Part shown: in pieces, positions 1-7,418 of the stretch
Position numbering within the stretch: the stretch's first letter is position 1
Layout: each line of letters starts with the position of its first letter
Source: Promethearchaeota archaeon
Lineage (GTDB): Archaea; Asgardarchaeota; Lokiarchaeia; Sigyniarchaeales; SOKP01
Assembly: GCA_019057355.1 (NCBI GenBank)
Contig: DXJM01000410.1
Location: 1-9,135 of the forward strand
Direction: 5' to 3'
DNA length: 9,135 nucleotides
The notes under the pieces: model-generated
What the model was told of the DNA's origin: nothing
Database searches by the model: none
What the model saw: the letters and a program-made list of their open reading frames with translations, nothing else
Program-made: the position numbers and the translations under genes

Positions 1-153
1 ATTATGAATTTTAAATTAAAATAATATGGAGATATATGCATTTAACGAGTATTTAATTCATGAGGAGAATTCTAAAAGGAGCACAGGCTAACCAAAGAGA
101 AATTAAATCAGTATTACCAAGGTGACTAATTCAATACAATAATAAAAAACTTC
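1..153. other. non-coding flank downstream of tfb
   Basis: I see no gene here. Only very short open frames exist on the plus strand, such as 21 codons from the ATG at 60 to the TGA at 123. They have no recognisable family and no following gene. I saw no tRNA cloverleaf or C/D-box sRNA pair. The part nearest the tfb stop carries that gene's oligo-T terminator. Confidence 0.5.
144..149 (-). terminator. oligo-T terminator after tfb
   Basis: Six consecutive A on the plus strand read as T6 on the minus strand, starting 5 nt after the tfb stop codon, and further T-rich sequence follows. Archaeal RNA polymerase terminates at oligo-T tracts without needing a hairpin. A role as the end of the gar1-tfb transcript is inferred from position. 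Confidence 0.45.
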
Positions 154-1134
154 TTATTCATCGATTTTCTTTTTTAAAGATATAGCTAAATTTAGACTTT
201 CTACTAATTCTGATAGACGGTTACGAACAGTTACTTCAGTTACTCCCGCAATATGGGCTATGTTTCTCTGCGTTCGTCGTTCTTTAGATAAAATAGAAGC
301 AGCATATATCGATGCCGCGCATAAACCTACTGGAGCGCGACCAGAAGTAAGTCCTCTTCTCTCGGCTTGAACCATTATCTTCTTAGCTAATTTCTGGCAT
401 TCAGCACTTAGTTTTAATTCGGAAATAAAGCGACTAAGAAAATCTACGGCCTTGGTCGGGTTTAGGTTTAAATCTAGTTCTGACATGATAAACCGAAAAG
501 ATCTACCAATCTCTTTTTTATCCACTCGAGCAACCTCAGAAATTTCATTTAACGTTCTTGGTACTTTAAAACGACGACAAGCAGCATATAAACTAGCCGC
601 AGCAACGCCTTCAATACTCCTACCACGGATTAAATGATTTTCAACCGCACCACGATATATTTTTGCCGCACTTTCGCGTAAATTCTTTTGAAGGTCTAAA
701 TTTGACGCCATTCGATCCAATTCGCTCAAGGCAAATGTCAAATTTCTTTCAGTAGCATCACTTATACGGATCCTGCTTTGCCATTTTCGGAGACGAAAAA
801 TTTGTCCTCGTAATTTTACGGGTATTTCTTTACCAAAAATATCCTTATTTTTCCAATCGATCATTGTACTGAGCCCTTTATCATGGATCATGTAAGTCAT
901 GGGGGCACCAGTTCTTGTCCTTTTTTTCTTTTGATCATTATCAAAAGCTCGCCACTCTGGACCTCGATCAATATTTTTTTCAGAATGGATTAAACCGCAT
1001 TGTTCACATACAGTATACCCTCTATTTTCATCGAAGAACACGTTTTTTCCACATTCCAAACAAATATTCAATTCGGAATTTATTTCTTCATGCTTTGACT
1101 TACTCGTATCGTTCCAACCCGTGATAATTCTCAC
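154..1134 (-). CDS. tfb: Transcription initiation factor IIB (TFB)
   Basis: This is the archaeal homologue of TFIIB. It binds the TBP-TATA complex and the BRE, recruits RNA polymerase and helps start-site selection. The 326-residue length is normal for the family. An N-terminal zinc ribbon uses C25-x2-C28 and C43-x2-C46. The B-reader/linker follows at about 58-101 and contains the conserved MIHDKGLST stretch. Two cyclin folds follow (about 122-215 and 218-316), including the typical AAASLYAACR and CAASIYAAS segments. A BRE-recognising helix-turn-helix lies near 288-307 (TQRNIAHIAGVTEVTVRNRL). All core elements are intact, so it should be a functional general factor. The start is GTG: the codon just upstream in frame is TAG, and no ATG lies before the zinc ribbon. 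GGTGA, which resembles an SD core, overlaps this GTG. The gene follows gar1 by 18 nt and is probably co-transcribed with it. Confidence 0.97.
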   Translation of the reverse strand: MRIITGWNDTSKSKHEEINSELNICLECGKNVFFDENRGYTVCEQCGLIHSEKNIDRGPEWRAFDNDQKKKRTRTGAPMTYMIHDKGLSTMIDWKNKDIFGKEIPVKLRGQIFRLRKWQSRIRISDATERNLTFALSELDRMASNLDLQKNLRESAAKIYRGAVENHLIRGRSIEGVAAASLYAACRRFKVPRTLNEISEVARVDKKEIGRSFRFIMSELDLNLNPTKAVDFLSRFISELKLSAECQKLAKKIMVQAERRGLTSGRAPVGLCAASIYAASILSKERRTQRNIAHIAGVTEVTVRNRLSELVESLNLAISLKKKIDE

Positions 1135-1152
1135 CTACTAGTGCCATGCTTT

Positions 1153-1413
1153 TTATTTTGATAACTTAACATAAAGATAAGAGTTTTTTTCAAACTCTTG
1201 CGATGATCCAGTTTTGATAGAGATAAATGGTAAATCAACTGGTCCGAATATGTCTTTTATTTTTCCTAATTCTCGATATTTTACATCAAAAACAGGTTTT
1301 TTAATTATTTTCTCGAATGAACGATTCCATTTCTTAGCACGGAAAATTTCATGCTTTTTTGATGAGCCTATATAAAGCAAAGACAATTTAACCCAGTCTG
1401 TCAAAGTTGTCAA
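1153..1413 (-). CDS. gar1: H/ACA RNP component Gar1
   Basis: This small protein (86 residues from the first TTG) looks like archaeal Gar1, the subunit of the box H/ACA ribonucleoprotein that binds the pseudouridine synthase Cbf5 and helps turnover of the guided pseudouridylation reaction. The diagnostic segment is at about 41-67: a short strand, LGKIKDIFGPVDLPFISIK with the invariant GPV turn, then a C-terminal LYVKL strand. This is the six-stranded barrel core without the glycine/arginine-rich tails of eukaryotic Gar1, as expected in archaea. There is no ATG start. TTG codons at residues 1, 4, 10 and 12 are candidates; family alignment from memory would allow residue 10 or 12, so the N-terminus is uncertain. 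It sits immediately upstream of tfb, a gene order recurrent in archaea, which supports the call. Confidence 0.9.
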   Translation of the reverse strand: MTTLTDWVKLSLLYIGSSKKHEIFRAKKWNRSFEKIIKKPVFDVKYRELGKIKDIFGPVDLPFISIKTGSSQEFEKNSYLYVKLSK

Positions 1414-1459
1414 AATCTCAAGTAGTTAAGTTAAACTATTAAAAGATAAATTAGGACTA

Positions 1460-1467
1460 AATATAAA
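1460..1467 (-). promoter_or_regulatory. TATA-like box for gar1-tfb
   Basis: TTTATATT on the minus strand lies about 50 nt upstream of the gar1 TTG. An archaeal start site roughly 25 nt downstream would leave a leader of about 25 nt. The upstream BRE position is not purine-rich, so this is a plausible rather than a strong promoter. Confidence 0.35.
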
Positions 1468-1639
1468 TATAACGATTTGACATGTAAAAAAATAATCATA
1501 TATGGTTTTTTTTTTACTGTTTTCTTACATTTTTAAACTGATAAAGAACTAATTTTATACAAGATAAAAAAGAAATTAAGAAATACTATAAGATAATAGT
1601 GCTCAATAATTACTAAAAAAGGTAAAATGTTTATTTTCT

Positions 1640-1648
1640 AAAAAAAAA
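1640..1648 (-). terminator. oligo-T tract (T9) between RaSEA gene and gar1
   Basis: Nine A on the plus strand give T9 in the transcribed sense of the minus-strand genes, about 95 nt after the RaSEA stop. It fits a backup archaeal terminator downstream of the T8 at 1706-1713. Confidence 0.4.
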
Positions 1649-1705
1649 GTTCCAAGATCAAAAATGATATAACGAAAATGGATCACTAATTTACCAACAA
1701 CCAAC

Positions 1706-1713
1706 AAAAAAAA
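1706..1713 (-). terminator. oligo-T terminator (T8) after RaSEA gene
   Basis: A run of eight A on the plus strand reads as T8 about 30 nt past the RaSEA stop codon, in a generally T-rich stretch. It is the likely primary end of the arcS-RaSEA transcript, inferred from archaeal oligo-T termination. Confidence 0.45.
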
Positions 1714-1743
1714 GAAATAAATTAATAATATTTTAAGGAATAT

Positions 1744-2835
1744 TTAGCACTGGTCTTTTTGCAATTCATATTGCATCTTGCATTCACAATTATGGTTTTT
1801 AAGATCCAGCTTTGAAGGATCTTGGTGCAATACAAAGTTTTTAAGCATTTTTTTCATTGTTTCATTACATTCCTTTTTTAAACAATTATGAATACCCCTT
1901 TTGGTTCCAGCACCAGAAGGATCTGATACAATTCTACAATTTCGAAGTTTGGCACTAGAAATATTAGTTACGAGACAATTAAAGAGAGAATAAAACCATG
2001 GAGGGCGATAAAGGTTTTTATACCATAAATGTTCTATTAAAGAACCCTTTTGAATGTTAATTGGATTGATGGATATGGTATCTACACCCAAATCTAAGCA
2101 ATAACGTATCGAATTCGCACAATCATCTATAGCACATTGTTCATTGAGGAATGGGGGCTTAAATAGCAAGTATGCTTTTATCCCAACATCCAGTTGTTTA
2201 GACATGAGAACTATCTTTTCAAAATCTTTAATTGGAAGCCCTTTATTTATATAGTCGTTTCTAACATGATCATTAGCACTTTCAAGCCCAATTCCGATTT
2301 CTACTTTTTTTTCATTTAACCCTTCTTTAATCTTTTCAAGTTTTTCCATGGTAATGTACTCTACTCTTGATTCGATAATTACTTCTTTAATTTTATCAAT
2401 TTCATTAATGTAACTGTAAATTTCTTTTCTTACACAATCACTTATTTCAGAATCATCAAAAAAACTACCCGAATTAAATATTTTTAACACGTAATGGTGA
2501 TCATCTTGTTCTATTGCCGATCTTTTATTTTCAAGCGCAATTTTAAACTGATTAATGATCATCTCATCATTTACCTTTATACTACTTGCATCTTGCACGT
2601 ATCCACACATAGAACACCCTCCTTGTCTACTTAAAGCCCAATTACAGCCATTAGTTCTCAAAATGACTGTAAACTCTTTTCCTATTTCATTTTTAAGTCT
2701 ATCCTCTTTAATCCAAAAACTCACGGGTTTATTTAGTTGTTGCTTGTTGTGAATTGTACGTTTTTCAAGCGCTTTCTGTCTTAAGAAATAAATTTTTTCG
2801 ACCAATGGATTGTTGTTTTCACTTGAGTTTTTCAT
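1744..2835 (-). CDS. Radical SAM enzyme for archaeosine formation (RaSEA)
   Basis: RaSEA is the radical S-adenosylmethionine partner of ArcS. Acting on tRNA position 15, it cleaves the lysine-preQ0 adduct made by ArcS to release the formamidine group of archaeosine (G+). The protein is 363 residues from the chosen ATG. The iron-sulfur cysteines C64, C74 and C77 are spaced Cx9Cx2C (GCNWALSRQGGCSMCGY), the Elp3-like pattern rather than the classical Cx3Cx2C. An NSGSFFDD segment and a GLES motif (about 183-186) belong to the radical SAM barrel. The C-terminal part has further cysteines (C300, C318, C323, C350, C352) that could bind metal. It overlaps the end of arcS by 17 nt, which fits the two proteins acting as a complex and suggests translational coupling. 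A TTG 12 nt further upstream (2847) is also in frame, but it abuts the SD directly, so the ATG is preferred. Confidence 0.92.
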   Translation of the reverse strand: MKNSSENNNPLVEKIYFLRQKALEKRTIHNKQQLNKPVSFWIKEDRLKNEIGKEFTVILRTNGCNWALSRQGGCSMCGYVQDASSIKVNDEMIINQFKIALENKRSAIEQDDHHYVLKIFNSGSFFDDSEISDCVRKEIYSYINEIDKIKEVIIESRVEYITMEKLEKIKEGLNEKKVEIGIGLESANDHVRNDYINKGLPIKDFEKIVLMSKQLDVGIKAYLLFKPPFLNEQCAIDDCANSIRYCLDLGVDTISINPINIQKGSLIEHLWYKNLYRPPWFYSLFNCLVTNISSAKLRNCRIVSDPSGAGTKRGIHNCLKKECNETMKKMLKNFVLHQDPSKLDLKNHNCECKMQYELQKDQC

Positions 2836-4897
2836 AAACTTTGACAATCCTTCCTGTTTTTGAATTTTTTATAAAATTTGATCCTACAAACATTTCTCCC
2901 ACACCTATTACATTTTGTTTTTCCTTGTCCAAAATGATTACATGAGAATTGGGTAATAATTTTTGACCGAACTCAATGATTCCTGGTCGAAATAAGGTGT
3001 TTCCTTTTATTTTATCACCATCAAAAACGATAAAATTTGAGTCTTCAAGAAAGGGCTTTAACTCTACAGCTCCTTTTATTGTTAAAAATACTTGTCCAAC
3101 ATCTTTTCTAAAAACTCCTATCAAATATCTATTTTTTGCTCCAATTATGTGAATTTCATTTTTATTTCTTCCATGTTTAATATTCACGAGGTCAGAGGAA
3201 TAATATGTTTTTAAATCAAAACCAAATTGATAATTTAAGATTTTAAAGAATTTTTTGATCCACGTGTTTGATTTATGGGAGATTTGTTCTATAACCCCGT
3301 CACTCTTAGAGATATTTTTACATGTATTGATTAAATATTCTAATGACTTTAATGATTCCTTGGAGGTAACGCTTTCTTCTATTTTTGAGAAATAAAATGT
3401 ATTTCTTATTGTTTTTTGGGCTATTCTTACAATATCACAATAAGCCCCTTCAAGATGACATATAATTGGGATCCGTGCATCATATTTTTTTAACAATTCA
3501 ATGAGCATTGAAGAAGTAATTTTTAATTCCTCATGATCCCATTCCCCTGTAACCGAAATATCATATGAATTTACAGGATATATATCTTCTAATTGTCTTG
3601 GAATTGCTCCCAAGGGTGAAGTTAAAATTATTTCTTGAAATTCTTGATGATCCGCAAATTTTTTAAGAATATTGTTAAATTTTTTATGTGATTTTGACGA
3701 TGAATATGGTTTTTTAGCCGAACAAGGAAATACCAAAATAAGTTTCGTTGAAGATTCGGGTATAAATGATTTAATCGAATTTTCCCTGAAATATTGAAAA
3801 TCTGGCCGAAAATAGGAAAGAGGTCCTAATGATTTAACGATCTTATTTTTTTGAGTGACAGGAGTATCATTTTTGATAAATGAAAAATATTCCTTGTCTA
3901 ATATTTTTAGCAAGGACATTGAATTCAAGTCATCTAAAGTTGATTTTTCTACATAGGATCGAAAATCTTCCACGTGCAGGTATTGTAGAACTTTATTCAT
4001 GGAATTCTTGGCAGTTATTAAATTGTGCAAGCATGTTAATTCAATTTTTCGGATTGATTTATCTTCAATCAAGGTACCTCCTTGCGTTTTTTGGCAAGCT
4101 ACACAAGAACAGGGTAAGTATTTTATCTTATTTAAAGGTCGCATATACTCAAGAGTATCGTATAATTTTTCTGAAGCGAGATAACTCGAATAAGAGCAAT
4201 CAATTATGTCATATCCTAAGTAGACCATCAGGGGATAGTTTTTTGGAACGAGTTTTCCTGAACCCATAATAACCAAATTATTATCGAGTTGTTCCTTGGC
4301 TTGTATTATTAAACTTCCGATCCTTCTAAACTTATTTAAATAATCAAAACTATCGTTAAAATCGATCAGGCAGATATTTTCATTGTTTCTAATAAAATAA
4401 ATATACAAACCTAACAATTCAGGATAATTAAAAGTTCTGATCGAAGGGCCAAATTTTATATCAAGATTATTTACACATAATTTAGAAGCATTTTCCAAAA
4501 AGAATGTAATTTCAGCACGTGCAAATTCTTTATTTAGAACTACATTTGGACTGTTAAAGGGTATTATTGTTACTAAAGATTGGGAAGTAAATAATTCGAT
4601 ATTTTGATTTAGGAGTTCTTCAAATCTTTCAAATGTGCCAGAGTGACGATAAAAATAATTAGCATGTTTAAGATGATCTGTTAACACCTCGTCTTTTAGG
4701 AGATTGAGATCCGAAATAACAAATAATGATTGGTCTTCAAATTCTTTTATAAAGTTATCATCATGAAGGAGTGTGTAATTGAGAGGAAAAGCTACTGTAG
4801 GGGTTTTTAATGAATTTACAAACGTACTTGAGAAAGTAATTCGTCCTATACGAGATAGTCCAATTTTTTTTCTAATAAGGTTAAAGAAAATCGTCAT
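2819..4897 (-). CDS. arcS: Archaeosine synthase alpha subunit (ArcS, TgtA2-type)
   Basis: ArcS is a TGT-related enzyme that attaches lysine to preQ0 at position 15 in the D-loop of archaeal tRNAs; RaSEA then completes archaeosine. At 692 residues it has the expected multidomain layout. A TGT-like barrel spans about 1-330, with a CxCxxC...H zinc site at C263, C265, C268 and H291. The ArcS-specific core follows with the hallmark PCSAKKPYS at 391-399. A C-terminal PUA RNA-binding domain covers about 618-692 (NFIVFDGDKIKGNTLFRPGI and VGVGEMFVGS-like strands). This domain set separates it from the base-exchange enzyme ArcTGT, which must be encoded elsewhere. The start is an ATG with no SD upstream; a TATA-like box about 30 nt upstream suggests a nearly leaderless message. 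The RaSEA gene overlaps its 3' end. Confidence 0.95.
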   Translation of the reverse strand: MTIFFNLIRKKIGLSRIGRITFSSTFVNSLKTPTVAFPLNYTLLHDDNFIKEFEDQSLFVISDLNLLKDEVLTDHLKHANYFYRHSGTFERFEELLNQNIELFTSQSLVTIIPFNSPNVVLNKEFARAEITFFLENASKLCVNNLDIKFGPSIRTFNYPELLGLYIYFIRNNENICLIDFNDSFDYLNKFRRIGSLIIQAKEQLDNNLVIMGSGKLVPKNYPLMVYLGYDIIDCSYSSYLASEKLYDTLEYMRPLNKIKYLPCSCVACQKTQGGTLIEDKSIRKIELTCLHNLITAKNSMNKVLQYLHVEDFRSYVEKSTLDDLNSMSLLKILDKEYFSFIKNDTPVTQKNKIVKSLGPLSYFRPDFQYFRENSIKSFIPESSTKLILVFPCSAKKPYSSSKSHKKFNNILKKFADHQEFQEIILTSPLGAIPRQLEDIYPVNSYDISVTGEWDHEELKITSSMLIELLKKYDARIPIICHLEGAYCDIVRIAQKTIRNTFYFSKIEESVTSKESLKSLEYLINTCKNISKSDGVIEQISHKSNTWIKKFFKILNYQFGFDLKTYYSSDLVNIKHGRNKNEIHIIGAKNRYLIGVFRKDVGQVFLTIKGAVELKPFLEDSNFIVFDGDKIKGNTLFRPGIIEFGQKLLPNSHVIILDKEKQNVIGVGEMFVGSNFIKNSKTGRIVKVYEKLK
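2848..2855 (-). promoter_or_regulatory. SD-like site deciding RaSEA start
   Basis: AGGAAGGA on the minus strand lies inside the arcS coding end, 12 nt before the ATG at 2835 and directly touching the alternative TTG at 2847. A ribosome could not use the TTG with zero spacing, so the site favours the ATG. The 12-nt spacer is somewhat long. Confidence 0.5.
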
Positions 4898-4926
4898 CTG
4901 CAGATATGATGTATTATTTTAATTAC

Positions 4927-4940
4927 AATTAAAATTTTGA
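4927..4940 (-). promoter_or_regulatory. BRE/TATA-like promoter for arcS-RaSEA
   Basis: TCAAAATTTTAATT on the minus strand resembles a BRE plus TATA element and lies about 30-43 nt upstream of the arcS ATG. Initiation about 25 nt downstream would leave a leader of only several nucleotides, matching the absence of an SD before arcS. Confidence 0.35.
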
Positions 4941-4966
4941 TATTCTATAGCTCATTCAAAATTATC

Positions 4967-4972
4967 AAAAAA
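4967..4972 (-). terminator. oligo-T tract after kinase gene
   Basis: T6 on the minus strand begins 5 nt after the kinase stop codon, in the 80-nt gap before arcS. It suggests that the kinase transcript ends here and that arcS has its own promoter, though six T may be leaky. Confidence 0.35.
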
Positions 4973-4977
4973 TCGAT

Positions 4978-7254
4978 TTAAAATTTCATAGTAATTAAGG
5001 CTTCTGGGATTAATATTATAAACTTGCTCCCTTTTGATGGATCTCCTTGTAATACATCTTCAATCCATATCTCTCCTTCATAACTCTCGACTATCTTTTT
5101 TACCAAAGAAAGACCCAATCCCACGCCGCTTATGGTTTTATCTTTATTATATATTCTCTGGAATATTGTTTCTTTTCGAATGTCTTCAATCCCAATCCCG
5201 TTATCCCTGATGGAAATTATAATGAATTTTTTTTCATTGCGCGTTTCTCTGGTTATATTAATCTTAATTTTAATTATCTTTTTATCGTTATAAATGATGG
5301 CGTTAAGTAGGATGTTGTCAAAAATTTCATGTAAAAACTCGTTTGCATGACATTTTAACTCGTTTGAAACAGATTTTTTTTGGAAAATGATCTTTTTATG
5401 GGGAAACATGCTCTTTATCCTTTCAATTGAATCATCTAATACGTCAAATACGGAAATGGGCTCTAAAGGTATTTCACTGTTTTCAAGTAACGATAATTTT
5501 CTTATATTATTTACTAATTTTGCACCTCTATTAATTTGCATCTTAATAATATCCGATATTTCATTTAGTTTTTTATAATTATTTTTCTTGACCTCTAAAT
5601 CATAAATTTCATTCGCAGTTTGAATACTCTGGAGGATATTATTAATGTCATGGGAAAATAAGTCTTTTAATAAGTTTGCATTTTGAAATGCCTCACGATA
5701 TTTCGCTTCTGACTTTTTAATAGCAATTTCCCCATTAATTCGTTCAGTAATGTCTTCAAATGTCCCAAGCAAGCCCACAACATTTCCTTCAGTATCATGT
5801 AATGGAATTTTATTAGTATCTAACCACGCATGCTTTCCATCTGCTTGAAGTTGTTGTTCCATGATATGGAACTCAGCACAATTGGATTCAATCACTAGGG
5901 CATCCGTTTCATGTATAAAATCCACTTCTTCTTCCTGCCATACTAAATCTTTATCTGTTTTTCCCACTATATCTTCAGGATTGCGAACACCTGCGACTCG
6001 TGCAAAATTCTCATTACACCCTAAATAACACGAATTAATGTCTTTCCAAAAAATAAATTGAGGGATGTTGTTGAGAACCAATTGGAACATTTCTTGAGAT
6101 TGTTTTAGAGCATCTTTGGTTTTTTTCAAATAGGTAATTTCAATCATGAATCCCTCGATTACATAACCATAATTAATATCTTTAAATAATCGGGCTGTAA
6201 TTGATATAGTTTTTTTAATTCCACTTGGATTCGCCAACCTTGCTTCAAAATTGGATACAATACCAAATTCTTGTAAGAGATCATGTAATTTCTTAACCTG
6301 CTCTTCTTTGATATAATCTGTTAATCTAGTTTCTGTAATATCCTCCGCTCTTGTCAAGCCTACAATGCTCGCCATTTTATCATTAGCATTAATGATTTCA
6401 TCATCTTCAATTCGAGAGGTCCAAAATCCTACCTGGGCTGTTTCATATAATCTACGATATTTCTCTTCTGAAACTCTTAATTTCATTTCATTATCTTTTT
6501 TATCAGTAAGATCTATTAGACTTCCGATAATTCTTAATTCTCCGTTAATCTCCTTTATATTTGCATATAAAAGCATGGGTAAATAATGTCCATTTTTATG
6601 TCTTAGTCTAAATTCAATATTTATTTGTTTATTGAATGTTACAGCGTTTTCAATTACTTTTAGAACGCGATCTTTATCTTCTGGATGCAATAAGTCATAA
6701 CCATCCTTCCCAAATAATTTCTCTGGGTGATATCCAAGTATTTGATAAACCTGAGGGCTAATATATAAAACATTACCCTTTATGTCAACTTCTAGAATGA
6801 TATGTACTATGCTATCTATGATCATGCGGGATCTTTCTTCAGATTGTTGTAAAAGTTTCTCCTTTTCAAGTGAAGTTTTTTCTATTTCTTTCTGATGTGT
6901 TATGTCTCTTATAATTCCAATAATATAGAGAGGTTTTTTACTTGCATCATTAACCATGCTTAAATTTACTGATCCTACAAATTGAGAACCATCCTTTCTC
7001 GTAAAAATTCCCTCTTTATCATTCAAGAATCCTTTTTCTAGTAATTCTTCAAAATATTGTTTAAATTTTTCACTATTATATTCAATAAGGAGATTAAATC
7101 CATTGGTACCAATAAGCTCATTCCATTCTGTCGATTCAAATCCAAAAAGACTCAAGAAACTTTCTGAACACTCTATTATCATGCCCTCTATATTTGCTAT
7201 AGCAATGGCGTCTGGAGAGTTTTCAATTAATGCATCAAATAAGAATTCTTTAAT
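4978..7254 (-). CDS. Soluble multi-PAS sensor histidine kinase, non-standard start
   Basis: This is a cytoplasmic sensor kinase with no transmembrane segment or signal peptide. Counting from the first ATG (7182), it has four PAS domains, at about 1-95 (incomplete), 115-227, 238-352 and 362-480, several ending in the usual DIT(E/H) junction. A dimerisation/phosphoacceptor segment has H511 (LFSHDINNILQSI). The HATPase domain has an N box (N623, N627), a G1 motif DNGIGI at 660 and a G2 motif GVGLGLSLVKKIV at 686. The C-terminus ends after the ATPase domain, so there is no receiver. The same frame stays open for 28 codons above that ATG and encodes the missing first strand of PAS1 (FDALIENSPDAIAIANIEG). 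No ATG, GTG or TTG lies there; an ATT at 7254 sits 8 nt after GAGGAG, giving 758 residues. The ligand and response regulator are unknown. The start codon is inferred; the kinase identity is secure. Confidence 0.88.
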   Translation of the reverse strand: MKEFLFDALIENSPDAIAIANIEGMIIECSESFLSLFGFESTEWNELIGTNGFNLLIEYNSEKFKQYFEELLEKGFLNDKEGIFTRKDGSQFVGSVNLSMVNDASKKPLYIIGIIRDITHQKEIEKTSLEKEKLLQQSEERSRMIIDSIVHIILEVDIKGNVLYISPQVYQILGYHPEKLFGKDGYDLLHPEDKDRVLKVIENAVTFNKQINIEFRLRHKNGHYLPMLLYANIKEINGELRIIGSLIDLTDKKDNEMKLRVSEEKYRRLYETAQVGFWTSRIEDDEIINANDKMASIVGLTRAEDITETRLTDYIKEEQVKKLHDLLQEFGIVSNFEARLANPSGIKKTISITARLFKDINYGYVIEGFMIEITYLKKTKDALKQSQEMFQLVLNNIPQFIFWKDINSCYLGCNENFARVAGVRNPEDIVGKTDKDLVWQEEEVDFIHETDALVIESNCAEFHIMEQQLQADGKHAWLDTNKIPLHDTEGNVVGLLGTFEDITERINGEIAIKKSEAKYREAFQNANLLKDLFSHDINNILQSIQTANEIYDLEVKKNNYKKLNEISDIIKMQINRGAKLVNNIRKLSLLENSEIPLEPISVFDVLDDSIERIKSMFPHKKIIFQKKSVSNELKCHANEFLHEIFDNILLNAIIYNDKKIIKIKINITRETRNEKKFIIISIRDNGIGIEDIRKETIFQRIYNKDKTISGVGLGLSLVKKIVESYEGEIWIEDVLQGDPSKGSKFIILIPEALITMKF

Positions 7255-7262
7255 TTTTAACT

Positions 7263-7268
7263 CTCCTC
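7263..7268 (-). promoter_or_regulatory. Strong SD upstream of kinase ATT
   Basis: GAGGAG on the minus strand is the best SD match before any minus-strand gene in the window. Eight nucleotides separate it from the in-frame ATT at 7254, whereas it is over 80 nt from the first ATG of the kinase. An ATG (7270-7268) overlaps it, but its frame closes after six codons. Confidence 0.6.
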
Positions 7269-7312
7269 ATCTTTCTTGTAAAAATAATCGAAAATAATCC
7301 TGCTAAGAATAT

Positions 7313-7326
7313 TAAATAAATTTTTT
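7313..7326 (-). promoter_or_regulatory. BRE/TATA-like promoter for kinase
   Basis: AAAAAATTTATTTA on the minus strand combines an A-rich BRE position with a TATA-like box. Initiation about 25 nt downstream would give a leader of roughly 40 nt carrying the GAGGAG SD. Other A/T-rich candidates exist further upstream, so this is tentative. Confidence 0.3.
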
Positions 7327-7418
7327 AGTTTTAAATATATCTATAATAATCCATGGTATTGTATTAAAATTCGAGAAAACCTATATATCTTCTCATTTTT
7401 TTTCTAAAACATAAAATA

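Larger units (their letters stand above)
1414..1743. other. 330-bp A/T-rich intergenic region
   Basis: No credible gene is visible on either strand. Read on the minus strand, it begins with oligo-T tracts that should end the arcS-RaSEA transcript and finishes with a TATA-like box for gar1. The middle is very A/T-rich, with short homopolymers and no clear hairpin, tRNA or guide-RNA motif that I could identify by eye. Confidence 0.6.

Noticed and set aside
26..125. Two 21-codon frames (ATG at 26 and ATG at 60), the second following GGAG-like sequence only downstream of its start
   Set aside because: They are too short, have no SD in the right place and no family resemblance.
452..1124. Two plus-strand open frames of 61 and 69 codons
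   Set aside because: Both are antisense to tfb, whose intact zinc ribbon and cyclin folds account for the sequence.
3880..4269. 129-codon open frame on the plus strand
   Set aside because: It lies antisense inside arcS, has no recognisable domain and no promoter or SD; the arcS frame with its zinc site and PUA domain explains the DNA.
2819..4897. Calling this gene ArcTGT (tgtA), the base-exchange enzyme
   Set aside because: The PCSAKKPYS core and the overlap with the RaSEA gene are ArcS features; the TGT-like N-terminus is shared by both families.
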